A DNA stretch of 64,000 bases from an uncultured Alphaproteobacteria bacterium (GCA_951812805.1 CATOSZ010000010.1:21250-85249), one strand, 5' to 3'; counted from the stretch's first letter, positions 25,642-34,163 are shown. The notes: generated by a model not told the origin, from the sequence alone. Translations and numbers: made by a program.

Positions 25642-26463
25642 TCAATTCTTACCGCTCATAACCCACCAAAGTGGGTCAGTTTTGCATGCCGATTCACAGG
25701 CCTGGACGATCCGGCGCGCGGTGGCCGCGTCTTCGGCGCTGGGCGTCAGCTGGGCGTTGATCACCGCACAGTGCGGCGGGTGCACGGCGGTCTTGGCGAC
25801 GTAGCCGAGCTTGCGGGCGGCCCGGGTGTCGGCCTCGCAGCCCTCCAGATCGGTCCAGGTGTAGGGGGCGTCGACCGCGACCTTGCCGTGGCCCCGGGCG
25901 ATGAGATGCAGGTGCGCGCGGATATGCGCCATCTCGGACGAGTCGCGGCTTCGCTCGACGCCGAGGTCCGCGCCCATGTCCTCGCCGCCGGCGATCACGG
26001 CGTGGATCCGCCCGCTCGCCTCGAGGATATCGCCCAATCGCAGGAAGCCAGCCGCCGTCTCGACGTTCGGGACCAGCTCTGTCGATCCGACCGGGAGGCC
26101 GTGCGTGCGCTCCAGCCGCCCGACCTGGCGGTCCAGCTCGCTCATGTGATCGGGCCGCTCCACCTTCGGCAGGAAGACCAGGTCCGGCGCGCCGGCCATC
26201 GCCGCCTCCAGATCCAACAGCCCGTCCTCGTCCAGCGGGTTGACCCGGACCGCGGCCAGCACGCCGGCCTGCTTCCAACTCGCCAGCACCTCGGCCGACA
26301 TCGCCCGCGCCTCACCCCGCCGCGCCGGCGGGGTGAAGTCCTCGAACTCCTGGATCAGCACGTCGCCGCCGCTCGCCGGTGCGGCCAGCAGCACCTCACG
26401 CTCCGCGCCCGGCAGGAACAGCCAGCTGCGGCGCAGTTCCGGTCGGCGTTTTTCGCTGATCAT
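25642..26463 (-). pseudogene. HpcH/HpaI aldolase (CitE/malyl-CoA lyase-like) truncated by the IS21 element
   Basis: A CitE-type C-C lyase. MISEKRRPELRRSWLFLPGA, the metal-site segments EFEDFTPPARR, FLPKVERPDHM, ELVPNVETAAGFL and IAGGEDMGADLG, and KTAVHPPHCAVINAQLTPS are intact. Native coding stops at RRIVQAC, where the IS end begins (25698). The last 17 or so residues (ending LWWVMSGKN) are read from IS sequence to a stop at 25642. About 30-40 native C-terminal residues are therefore missing and the remainder of the gene is not found left of the IS. The active-site part is complete, so residual activity cannot be excluded. Neighbouring carbamoylase is divergent. Confidence 0.85.
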
Positions 26464-26548
26464 GATTTCACCCTTTCCCCGCTTCGACGCTCCGGCGCAT
26501 TATGCCGCAACCGCGCCGCGATGGGCGGCGGAGAGCCGAGGACGTGAC

Positions 26549-27775
26549 ATGAACGGGCGGGGATTATCGATCGACTATGCGCGGCTGGCGGGACGGATCC
26601 GGGAGCTGGGCGCGGTCGGTGCGCTGGAGGGCGGCGGGGTCGGGCGCTTGGCGTTGAGCGATGCCGACCGTGCGGGCCGCGACCTGCTGGTCGACTGGAT
26701 GTGGGCTCTCGGCCTGGACGTCGAGATCGATGCCATCGGCAACATCTTCGGCTGGCGCGAGGGGGCGGAGATCACGGCACCGGTTATGACCGGCTCCCAC
26801 ATCGACAGCGTGCGCGCGGGTGGCATGCTCGACGGCGCCTATGGCGTGCTGGCCGGGCTCGAGGTCGTGACCTGCCTGAACGACCATGCGGTCACCACCG
26901 ACAAGCCGCTGGTCGTCGCCGCCTTCACCAACGAGGAGGGCGCCCGCTTCCACCCGGACATGATGGGCTCCCTCGTCCATGTCGGCGGCATGAGCCTGTC
27001 GGACGCTCTCGACACCCGGGACACGGCCGGCCTGCGCCTCGGCGACGAGCTCACCCGCATCGGCTATGCGGGCGGCGCGACGCCGGGGGCCATCAAGCCC
27101 GCCGCCTTCATCGAGCTGCACATCGAACAGGGCCCGATCCTGGAAGCGGAGGGGATCCGCATCGGCGCGGTCGAGGGCGTGCAGGGCATCAGCTGGCGCG
27201 AGTATGTCTTCCAGGGCCAGGCCAATCATGCCGGCACCACGCCGATGCGCCTGCGCCGGGACGCCGGCCTCGCCGCCGCCCGTCTGGCCGTCGCGGTCGC
27301 CGACATCGTCGCCGAGCAGGTCGGCACCGTCGGCGAGATCGAGCCGGCGCCGAACCTGGTCAACGTCGTGCCGGGCCGCGCGCGGCTCACCGTCGACCTG
27401 CGCAACACCGACGAGGCGCGCCTGCAGGAGGCCGAGGCCCGCGTTGCCCGGGCGGCCGACGAGATCGCCGCGGCCGCCGACCTCGGCCTCGAAAGCCGCA
27501 GCCTCGCCCGTTTCGAGCCGGTGGCCTTCGACGCGGCAATCGTCGATTCCGTCGCCCGCGCCGCCGAAGCGCGCGGCCACAGCCACCGCCGCATGCCGTC
27601 GGGCGCTGGTCACGACGCCCAGATGCTGGCCCGGATCGCGCCGGCCGGCATGATCTTCGTGCCCTCCATCGCCGGCATCAGCCACAACCCGGCCGAACAC
27701 ACCGCGCCCGAAGACCTCGAGGCCGGCGCCAATCTATTGCTGGACGTTATGCTGGAACTGGCCGAGGCACCCTGA
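26549..27775 (+). CDS. Zn-dependent hydantoinase/carbamoylase family amidase (M20)
   Basis: A 408-residue amidohydrolase of the N-carbamoyl-L-amino-acid hydrolase / allantoate amidohydrolase / beta-ureidopropionase group. Bimetal-site motifs are MTGSHIDSVRAGGMLDGAYG (H and D ligands), FTNEEGARFHPDMMGS and, later, ELHIEQGPILEAEG. The dimerisation-domain residues NHAGTTPM and the C-terminal HDAQMLARIAP complete the family pattern. Length is normal. ATG 26549 is preceded by GAGGACGTGAC. The gene is divergent from the broken lyase and convergent with the ABC1 gene (1-base gap between stops). Confidence 0.93.
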   Translation: MNGRGLSIDYARLAGRIRELGAVGALEGGGVGRLALSDADRAGRDLLVDWMWALGLDVEIDAIGNIFGWREGAEITAPVMTGSHIDSVRAGGMLDGAYGVLAGLEVVTCLNDHAVTTDKPLVVAAFTNEEGARFHPDMMGSLVHVGGMSLSDALDTRDTAGLRLGDELTRIGYAGGATPGAIKPAAFIELHIEQGPILEAEGIRIGAVEGVQGISWREYVFQGQANHAGTTPMRLRRDAGLAAARLAVAVADIVAEQVGTVGEIEPAPNLVNVVPGRARLTVDLRNTDEARLQEAEARVARAADEIAAAADLGLESRSLARFEPVAFDAAIVDSVARAAEARGHSHRRMPSGAGHDAQMLARIAPAGMIFVPSIAGISHNPAEHTAPEDLEAGANLLLDVMLELAEAP

Positions 27776-27776
27776 G

Positions 27777-29123
27777 TCAGGGCAGCGGCACCTCGTGTTT
27801 CTTCAGCATCGCCGTCTGGCGGCGGTGCAGGCGCTTCTCGTCGAAACCGGCGATCAGCTCGTGGAACAGCTGGTGCCAGTTGACCTCCGCGCGCAGGTGC
27901 ATGAAGACGCCGCCGAGGCCGATCGCCGCGCGGTCCATGAAGACGAACTCGCGCGGCGGCGTCACGCCGCCCAGCTCGCGCAGCTTCTTGTGCACCTTTT
28001 CCGCCACCTCGCGGCCGTAGACGCCACCGGACTCGAACTCCTGGATGCGGCGAACGCGATCCTCCAGCAGCGGCGCGTAGACGAAGTTCGCCCACATGTT
28101 CAGGGTGTCGATGATCTCGTTGGTCAGGCCGCCGAAGCCCCAGGTTTCGTAGGCGTGCACCGCCAGTTCCCGGTCGTCGCGCGAAATCGCGTTGTAGAGG
28201 TCGATGACGCCGCGCACGAACTTGGCCTGGAAGATGCGCACGCAGCCGAAATCCAGCAGGTTGATGCCGTGGTCCGGCCGGGCGGAATAGTTGCCGAGGT
28301 GCGGGTCGCCGTGGATGACGCCGTAGTTGTAGAAGGGGACGTACCAGGCGTGGAACATGTTGGTGGCGATGGCGTTGCGCACCTGGATGTCGGCGTCCTT
28401 GAATTCCAGCAGCCGCTCGCCGTCGAGCCAGGTCATGGTCAGCAGGCGGCGGGTCGAAAGCTCCGGCACCACGTCGGGGACGTGCACGCCGTCGGCGGTC
28501 TTCAGCATCTCGCGGTAGAGCGACATATGCCGCGCTTCCAGGTGGTAGTCGAGTTCCTCGCGCAGGCGGGCGGCGATCTCCTCGTGCACCTGGCCGGTGT
28601 CGATGGTTTTGTCGTAGCGGTGATAGATCGCAAAGATCAGCTTCAGCTGCCGCAGGTCCGCCTCCACCGCCGAGCTCATGTCGGGGTATTGCAGCTTGGC
28701 CGCGAGGTCGCGGCCGTCCAAGCTGGCCCGGTGCACCTGACCGAGGGAGGCGGCGGCCGAGGCCTCGCGCTCGAAGGCGTCGAAACGACCGGCCCAGTCG
28801 GGCCCCAGCTCCGCCGCCATGCGCCGGCGCACGAACAGCCAGCCCATCGAGGGCGCGTTCGACTGCAGCTGGATCAGCTCCTGCACATATTCCTGCGGCA
28901 GGGCCTCGGGCACGGTGGCCATGATCTGCGCCACCTTCATCAACGGCCCTTTCAGGCCGCCGAGCGCCGTCTTCAACTCGCGCGCATGCTCCGGCCGGTC
29001 GAGCTTGATGCCGAGAAATCGTTCGCCGGCCAGCCGTGCGGCGAGACCGCCGACCGCCGTCGAGACCTGGGCATAGCGCTTGACCCGTCCCCCGAGGGAG
29101 GAGGCCTCCTCGTCACCCGCCAT
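27777..29123 (-). CDS. ABC1/UbiB-family atypical kinase (AarF-like)
   Basis: A 448-residue protein-kinase-like ATPase. It has the family-specific KxGQ-like segment LKGPLMKVAQIMATVP near residue 60, the alanine-rich loop ASAAASLGQVHRA, the VAIK-equivalent AAKLQYPDM, and the catalytic/metal segment VIHGDPHLGNY with LLDFGCVRIF. UbiB/COQ8 proteins support ubiquinone synthesis as atypical ATPases. No C-terminal membrane helices are visible, unlike UbiB itself, so it is an ABC1 paralogue rather than the canonical UbiB. It follows the SDR gene by 71 bases on the same strand. Confidence 0.88.
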   Translation of the reverse strand: MAGDEEASSLGGRVKRYAQVSTAVGGLAARLAGERFLGIKLDRPEHARELKTALGGLKGPLMKVAQIMATVPEALPQEYVQELIQLQSNAPSMGWLFVRRRMAAELGPDWAGRFDAFEREASAAASLGQVHRASLDGRDLAAKLQYPDMSSAVEADLRQLKLIFAIYHRYDKTIDTGQVHEEIAARLREELDYHLEARHMSLYREMLKTADGVHVPDVVPELSTRRLLTMTWLDGERLLEFKDADIQVRNAIATNMFHAWYVPFYNYGVIHGDPHLGNYSARPDHGINLLDFGCVRIFQAKFVRGVIDLYNAISRDDRELAVHAYETWGFGGLTNEIIDTLNMWANFVYAPLLEDRVRRIQEFESGGVYGREVAEKVHKKLRELGGVTPPREFVFMDRAAIGLGGVFMHLRAEVNWHQLFHELIAGFDEKRLHRRQTAMLKKHEVPLP

Positions 29124-29194
29124 CCGCGCTGCCCTCCCTGTACACCGTCCTTATCGCCACGTGTGATCGCGGCCCGGACATCGCAAGCGCGACG

Positions 29195-29998
29195 TCACGA
29201 CGCGGTGATGCCGCCGTCGAGCACCAGTTCCGCCCCGTTCATGAGGTTGGACTCGTCGCTCGCCAGATAGACCACGCCGTTGGCGATGTCGTCCACCGTT
29301 CCCATCCGGCCGATCGGCTGGCGCTGGGTGAGGCTTTCCCAGGCCTGCTCGAAGGTCTGGTGGCGGCCGAGGCGGATGGTCTTTTGGGCGACCTGCTTCA
29401 TCATGTCGGTATCGATGATGCCCGGATGTACCGAGTTCACCCGGATGTTGTAGCCGAGAAAGGCGCATTCCAGGGCCAGCGACTTGGTGAACAGCCGCAC
29501 GCCGCCCTTCGACATGGAATAGGCCGCACTCAGGGGCGAGCCGATGATGCCGGCGATCGACGAGGTGTTGATGATCGAGCCGGTGGTCCCGCCCTCCGGA
29601 CAGCAGTCCTTCATCACCCGTATGCCATGCTTGGCGCCGAGGAAGACCCCCTCCAGGTTCACCGCCTGCATGCGCCGCCAGTCCTCGATGCTCGTATCCT
29701 CGATCGCCGAGGCGGCGAAGATGCCGGCGTTGTTGAAGAGGACGTGCAAGCCGCCTTCGGTCGCGATCACGTCGTCGACGATGGCGGCCCATTCGTCCTC
29801 CACCGTGACGTCGTGGCGCACGAAACGGGCACTCCCGCCGGCGGCGCGGATCGCCGCCGCGGTCTCCGCGCCTTCGGCTTCCAGCAGGTCGGTCAGTACC
29901 ACCCGCGCCCCCGCCGCCGCCAATGCCGTCGCCGATGCCGCGCCGATGCCCCGCGCGCCGCCGCTGACCAATGCCACCTTGCCGTCGAGCCTGCCCAT
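29195..29998 (-). CDS. Short-chain dehydrogenase/reductase
   Basis: Classical SDR of 267 residues using NAD(P). Cofactor motif ALVSGGARGIGAASATAL (TGxxxGxG variant), NNAGIFAAS, catalytic Ser in IINTSSIAGIIGSPLS, YSMSK active site, and SVHPGIIDTDM are all present. The aspartate after beta-2 (VVLTDLLEAEG) favours NAD. The ATG at 29998 starts at MGRLDGKVAL and lies 20 bases downstream of the MetE-like gene, so the two form an operon. The pairing recalls epoxide-carboxylation enzymes, where hydroxyalkyl-CoM dehydrogenases are SDRs; this is only a lead. Confidence 0.92.
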   Translation of the reverse strand: MGRLDGKVALVSGGARGIGAASATALAAAGARVVLTDLLEAEGAETAAAIRAAGGSARFVRHDVTVEDEWAAIVDDVIATEGGLHVLFNNAGIFAASAIEDTSIEDWRRMQAVNLEGVFLGAKHGIRVMKDCCPEGGTTGSIINTSSIAGIIGSPLSAAYSMSKGGVRLFTKSLALECAFLGYNIRVNSVHPGIIDTDMMKQVAQKTIRLGRHQTFEQAWESLTQRQPIGRMGTVDDIANGVVYLASDESNLMNGAELVLDGGITAS

Positions 29999-30018
29999 GA
30001 TCTTCTCCCTCGAATGAT

Positions 30019-31164
30019 CTACCAGAGTGTTTCGCTCGCCCGCCGCGCGCCCTCGACCAGGCTTTCCAGCTTGGCCCAGACGATGTCGGGAAAGACGTTG
30101 GGATAGCCGGCGAAGGTGGCGAAGCCACAGTCGGTGCCGGCGATGATACGTTCGCGCCCGACCACCTCGGCGAAGCGGCGGATCCGCTCGGCCACCAGGT
30201 CCGGGTGCTCGATGAAGTTCGAGGTGCTGTCGACCACGCCCGGGACCAGCACCTTGTCGTCGGGCAGAGGGTGGTCGCGGAATACCGCCCATTCGTGGGC
30301 ATGGCGGGGGTTCGAGGCCTCGATCGAAAGCGCCATCGGCCGGGCCGCATAGACCAGGTCGATGATGTCGGCCAACGCCACGTCGTGATGGTGCGGCCCC
30401 TCGTAGTTGCCCCAGCAGAGATGCAGGCGCAGCCGGTCGGCCGGCAGGCCCGCCGTCGCGGCGTTCAGCACCTCGATATGGCGCGCGGCGATCCGGCGGA
30501 AGGCGGCGAGATCCAGATCGCTGTGCGCCAGGTGCCGGCCCATCGCAAGGTCGGGACAGTCGATCTGCAGGACGAAACCCGCCTCGACGATTTGCCGGTA
30601 CTCGTCGGCCAGCACGCCGGCCAGCGCCTCGAGATAGGCGTCGTGGCTGGTGTAGTGGCGATTGTCGAGGAAGACGGTGACGACGCCGGGCGAGGCGGCG
30701 TTGAGGAAGCCGTCCACCGGGGAATGGGCCGCCACGGCGCCCGCGAAGCGGTCGAGATCGCGCCGCAGCGGTTCGGGATCGGCGAGCGCGACCTCGCCGA
30801 CGCAGCACGGCCCGCTCGCCGAGGGGATGGTGCCGCCGATCTTCACCAGGTAGCGGGCATAATCGAGATAGTCGCGCAGGTCCTGGGCACCCTTCAGCCG
30901 GCTTTCGCCGCCAAAGCCGGCATAGCGGTCCTTCACATAGGTCGCATAGCTGATCTTGCCCATTTCGCCGTCGCTCACCGCGTCGATGCCGAGCGCGACT
31001 TGCCGGGCGACGGTGGCGTCGACGGCGGCGGCGATCTCGGCCTCGATGGCCGCGTGATCGACCGTCTCCCCCGCCTCGCGGGCGACGAGCATCTGCCGCA
31101 GGGATTCCGGGCGCGGCAGGCTGCCGACATGGGTGGTGAGGATGCGGTCGTGGCTCAGTTCCAT
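30019..31164 (-). CDS. MetE C-terminal-like zinc alkyltransferase, paralogue 1
   Basis: A 381-residue protein corresponding to only the catalytic C-terminal half of cobalamin-independent methionine synthase. The zinc ligands of MetE are conserved: H248 and C250 in LRLHLCWGNYEGP, E282 in SIEASNPRHAHEW and C346 in AGTDCGF. The N-terminus TTHVGSLPRPESL is also typical. Stand-alone proteins of this size include epoxyalkane:coenzyme M transferase and other thiol-alkylating enzymes as well as unassigned MetE-like proteins, so the thiol acceptor is unknown. ATG 31164 is preferred to an upstream start at 31200. Forms an operon with the downstream SDR; a second paralogue is at 51596. Confidence 0.9.
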   Translation of the reverse strand: MELSHDRILTTHVGSLPRPESLRQMLVAREAGETVDHAAIEAEIAAAVDATVARQVALGIDAVSDGEMGKISYATYVKDRYAGFGGESRLKGAQDLRDYLDYARYLVKIGGTIPSASGPCCVGEVALADPEPLRRDLDRFAGAVAAHSPVDGFLNAASPGVVTVFLDNRHYTSHDAYLEALAGVLADEYRQIVEAGFVLQIDCPDLAMGRHLAHSDLDLAAFRRIAARHIEVLNAATAGLPADRLRLHLCWGNYEGPHHHDVALADIIDLVYAARPMALSIEASNPRHAHEWAVFRDHPLPDDKVLVPGVVDSTSNFIEHPDLVAERIRRFAEVVGRERIIAGTDCGFATFAGYPNVFPDIVWAKLESLVEGARRASETLW

Positions 31165-31257
31165 CGCGCGGGTCTCCGGGGCGGCGGCGGGCGGGCGCAT
31201 TCTAAGACCAATCGCGCCGGCTTGACATCACCGCCCCCATGCCCAAGTGACGGAGCG

Positions 31258-31830
31258 ATGAAGGTTTCTTCTCCCTGGCGCCTGACGGCGCTGTTGGCGG
31301 CGCTGCTGCTGCTCGGCCCCGGGCTCCGGGCGGAGGAGAACCTGCGTCCGCCAGGCGCCCATCCCGACTATCCGCTGCCGCCGGCCTCCGAGCGGCGGCT
31401 GTTTTTCATCCAGCGCTCGATGAACGCCAACACGGTGGTCTATGACGCTCGCCTCGGCACCGACGGCAGGCTCGATCCCAAGCGCCCGGTGGAGGTCTAC
31501 TGGCTGCGCTACAACACGTCGGGCAAGCGCCGGAAGCTGAACTGGCTGGAACGCAACTTCGCTTACGGTGTCGACACGGATCCTGACCCGGCCCGGCCGG
31601 GGCAGTTTCTCGTTCGCGTCGCGGCGCTGGAGGGGCGGCGTTTCCGGCTCTCCCTCGACGACGAGGGCCGGGCGCGGGCGGAAATGACGCTTGCCGGGCG
31701 GCCGGCGCTGTTGCGGCTGGTCTATGTGACGCTTGACGGCGAAAGCGCCTTCGCCGAGGTTCGCCACGTCGATTTCCACGGCGAGGATCTGGAGACCGGC
31801 GCCCCGGTGCGTGAGCGGATCGCGCCCTGA
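31258..31830 (+). CDS. DUF4833-like secreted protein
   Basis: A 190-residue protein with a cleavable signal peptide (SPWRLTALLAALLLLGPGLRA). The mature part has LFFIQRSMNANTVVYDARL, PVEVYWLRYN and a C-terminal ALLRLVYVTLDG, which fits the DUF4833 family of small envelope proteins of unknown function. It begins a plus-strand set with a CDP-alcohol phosphatidyltransferase (36-base gap) and a GT4 glycosyltransferase, suggesting a link to membrane-lipid synthesis. ATG 31258 follows GACGGAGCG. Family assignment is by recognition of the N-terminal motif and is moderately sure. Confidence 0.75.
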   Translation: MKVSSPWRLTALLAALLLLGPGLRAEENLRPPGAHPDYPLPPASERRLFFIQRSMNANTVVYDARLGTDGRLDPKRPVEVYWLRYNTSGKRRKLNWLERNFAYGVDTDPDPARPGQFLVRVAALEGRRFRLSLDDEGRARAEMTLAGRPALLRLVYVTLDGESAFAEVRHVDFHGEDLETGAPVRERIAP

Positions 31831-31866
31831 GGCGAAACCCCACCCGCCCGCCAGCCCGGTGACGCC

Positions 31867-32616
31867 ATGCCCCCGACCGCCACCCCCCGCCTCGCCGACG
31901 TCGTCGCCGCCTACAAGGCCGCGAAGTCGGGGGAGGAGTTGCGCGGCGAATGGGGCGCGGTGCTGCTGTACCGCCCGCTCTCGTTCCTGCTGACGCCGCC
32001 GCTGGTGGCCCTCGGCATCGGTGCGACGACGGTCACCGCCGTCTCCTGCCTGCTGGCGCTGGCCCTGCCCATCGTCGCACTCACCGGCGGTGTCGTCTGG
32101 CTGGCAGCCGTCGCCGTCGTGTTCTCCGTGCTCGACTGCGTCGACGGTAACATCGCGCGTATCACCGCCACGACCAGCCGGCGCGGCCAATACGCCGACT
32201 TCATCACCGATGTGGTCTACCGGGTGGCGATGTACCTCTCGATCGGCCTGCTGGTGGCGCCGGGCGCGGTCGAGGGCTGGTGGCCGCTCGGCGCCGCGCC
32301 GGGCCTCGCCCTGGCGGCGGCCCTGCTGGCGGTGGCCGCGCGGCTCTCGCGGGTCTACGTCGAACAGGACATGGGCGCCGGCAACCCCTACGAGGCCAAG
32401 GCGGACGCGGCGTCGCAAGGGGGGGCGCCCGGGCCGCTGGCGCGCGTCGTCGACGGCCTTTTTCCCTTCGTCAGCGGTATCGATCCGCTGCTGCCGCTGA
32501 TCGTGCTCGGCGCCGGACTCTTCGGTGAGTTGGAATGGGTGCTGGTCTGGCTGCTCGCCTATTCCGCCCTCGACTTCGTCTTTACCCAGGTCGAAATCCT
32601 GCGCGGCCTGAAATGA
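31867..32616 (+). CDS. CDP-alcohol phosphatidyltransferase family protein
   Basis: A 249-residue integral membrane enzyme. The complete family signature D-x2-D-G-x2-A-R-x8-G-x3-D-x3-D is present with D90, D93, G94, A97, R98, G107, D111 and D115. It transfers a phosphatidyl or related phospho-alcohol group from a CDP-linked donor to a hydroxyl acceptor. Soluble N-terminus of about 30 residues, then about six helices. The GT4 gene follows after 16 bases. With a PimA-like partner the product may be a phosphatidyl-polyol that is then glycosylated, but neither substrate can be read from sequence. Confidence 0.9.
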   Translation: MPPTATPRLADVVAAYKAAKSGEELRGEWGAVLLYRPLSFLLTPPLVALGIGATTVTAVSCLLALALPIVALTGGVVWLAAVAVVFSVLDCVDGNIARITATTSRRGQYADFITDVVYRVAMYLSIGLLVAPGAVEGWWPLGAAPGLALAAALLAVAARLSRVYVEQDMGAGNPYEAKADAASQGGAPGPLARVVDGLFPFVSGIDPLLPLIVLGAGLFGELEWVLVWLLAYSALDFVFTQVEILRGLK

Positions 32617-32632
32617 GCGGGGGGCTGAGCGC

Positions 32633-33784
32633 GTGAAGATCGGCATCGTCTGTCCCTACGACATCCACCGGCCGGGCGGCGTGCAGGCGCATATCCTCGA
32701 CTGCGCCGCCCATATGGCGGGCCTCGGCCACGAGGTGCGCATCCTCGCCCCGGGCCCGGCGGACGAAGACTATGCGGGTCCGGTGCCGATCCTGCATTTC
32801 GGCGATTCGCGCCCGGTCACCTTCAACGAGACGTCGTTCGAGCTCTCCCTGATGGACCGGGCGGAGAAGCAGCGCGCCGCCGCGGTGCTGGCGGCGGAGA
32901 ATTTCGACGTGGTGCATTTCCACACGATCTGGACGCCCTTCATGGCCTTCCAGCTGTTCCGCCGCACGCCTGTGGCCACGGCCCGAGTCGCCACCTTCCA
33001 CGACACCCCGCCCGACAGCTTCAGCGGCCGCATGACCAAGCAGGTGTTTTGGCTGTTCAGCCAGTATCTGCTGCGCCGTTTGGACCGGGCGCTCGCCGTC
33101 TCGCCCTCGCCGGCCGCGCACCTCGCCCGGGTGCCGGGGCGCGAGGTGGCCTTGCTGCCGCCGACAATCGACTATTCACGCTACCGGGCGCCGCAGGAGC
33201 GCATGCCGGGCCACGGCGCGGACGGCCGGGTCACCATCCTTTATCTAAGCCGGCTGGAAGCCCGCAAGGGCGTCTTCGTCCTGCTGGAGGCCTTCCGCCG
33301 CCTGGCCGGCGAGGGCGCGCCGGTCCGCCTGGTGATCGCCGGCGACGGCGAGGACCGGCCGGCGGTGGAAGCCTTCATCGCCGAGCACGGCCTCGACGAG
33401 GTCGAGCTGGTCGGCCGCGTCGACGAGGCCGACAAGCTGCGGTGGTACGCGACGGCCGACATCTTCTGCGCGCCGGCGACCCACGGCGAAAGCTTCGGCA
33501 TCGTCCTGGTCGAGGCGATGGCGAGCGGTACGCCCGTCGTCGCCGCCCGCAACGCCGGTTTCGCCAGCGTCCTGACCGGCCCCGGCGCCGGCTACCTGGC
33601 GGCGCCCGGTGACGCGAGCGAGCTGCGCGACAGGCTCGCCGACCTGATCGAAGACCCCGACGCCCGCGCCGCGCTCGGCGCTTGGGGCCGCGAGGAGGCG
33701 ATGCGCCACGACGTGACGGCGGTGGTACCCAAACTGCTCACCGTCTACGAGGACGCGATCCGGCGGCGGCGTGCGGGGCGTTAA
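32633..33784 (+). CDS. GT4-family glycosyltransferase, PimA-like
   Basis: A 383-residue GT-B enzyme. The N-terminus MKIGIVCPYDIHRPGGVQAH is typical of PimA/PimB-like and other lipid-linked GT4 enzymes. The C-terminal donor-binding domain has ILYLSRLEARKGVFVLLEAF, VIAGDGEDRP and the E-x7-E motif in APATHGESFGIVLVEAMASG. It starts with GTG 32633, 16 bases after the phosphatidyltransferase stop, so translation is probably coupled. Likely a cytoplasmic or membrane-face transferase glycosylating the phosphatidyltransferase product; the sugar is unknown. Confidence 0.9.
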   Translation: MKIGIVCPYDIHRPGGVQAHILDCAAHMAGLGHEVRILAPGPADEDYAGPVPILHFGDSRPVTFNETSFELSLMDRAEKQRAAAVLAAENFDVVHFHTIWTPFMAFQLFRRTPVATARVATFHDTPPDSFSGRMTKQVFWLFSQYLLRRLDRALAVSPSPAAHLARVPGREVALLPPTIDYSRYRAPQERMPGHGADGRVTILYLSRLEARKGVFVLLEAFRRLAGEGAPVRLVIAGDGEDRPAVEAFIAEHGLDEVELVGRVDEADKLRWYATADIFCAPATHGESFGIVLVEAMASGTPVVAARNAGFASVLTGPGAGYLAAPGDASELRDRLADLIEDPDARAALGAWGREEAMRHDVTAVVPKLLTVYEDAIRRRRAGR

Positions 33785-33839
33785 GGTGTCTCGAACGGGT
33801 TGACGATCTGGACGGGAACGTCGCGAAGCTCGCGGGTCA
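33781..33839 (-). pseudogene. C-terminal stub of a VapC-like PIN toxin gene
   Basis: Immediately after the phd stop, in the frame beginning at 33839, the minus strand reads LTRELRDVPVQIVNPFETP then a stop. This resembles the final strand and tail of VapC PIN toxins (TRN...DF...V.NPF). No start codon, no N-terminal Asp motif and no room for the other 110 or so residues remain, so the toxin is deleted. Its stop overlaps the end of the convergent glycosyltransferase gene. Confidence 0.55.
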
Positions 33840-34100
33840 ATCGTCGAACTCGGGGATGGGTCGGCGTCGAATTCGGCCGCGGCGCGGCGCGAGATTCTCC
33901 GTCCGTGCCCCTGGTGCCAGAAGGAGTTCCTTCAACGTCGGTTTTGCCGCCCGGGTCAGTCGTTGCCATTCTTCGAGCGGCACCAGCACGGCTGTCTCCA
34001 CACCCCTTCGGCTGATGATCTGCGGGCCGTCCGTCGCGGCGGCGTTCAGCAGCTCGCCGAACCGCGCCCGCGCCTTCCGCACCGGCCACACACGTTTCAT
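33837..34100 (-). CDS. Phd/YefM-type antitoxin, orphaned
   Basis: An 87-residue protein starting MKRVWPVRKARARFGELLNA with the characteristic antitoxin continuation GPQIISRRGVETAVLVPLEEW. Phd antitoxins bind DNA through this N-terminal fold and mask their toxin with the C-terminal tail; here the tail is basic (APRRGRIRRRPIPEFDD). ATG 34100 has a GGAAGG site 9 bases upstream. The cognate toxin survives only as a 19-residue stub directly downstream. The antitoxin is intact, so it may persist as an autoregulator or an anti-addiction factor. Confidence 0.85.
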   Translation of the reverse strand: MKRVWPVRKARARFGELLNAAATDGPQIISRRGVETAVLVPLEEWQRLTRAAKPTLKELLLAPGARTENLAPRRGRIRRRPIPEFDD

Positions 34101-34163
34101 GGGTATCCTTCCATTCCCGTCAGCTCATCGACTGTAGCTCGTCCTGGCCCATACCGACAAGCC

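Larger units (their letters stand above)
23261..25698 (-). mobile_element. IS21-family insertion sequence, copy 1 (istA/istB), left boundary uncertain
   Basis: Carries overlapping istA and istB on the minus strand and ends at 25698 with TGTGAATCGGCATGC (read on the minus strand), followed by internal repeats containing TGACCCAC. The right 198 bases match exactly the start of a second copy at 63801, which fixes this end. The left end is not resolved: it may lie just left of the terminator at 23293 or at 22724. Insertion removed the 3' end of the CitE-like gene. No target-site duplication could be found. Confidence 0.88.
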
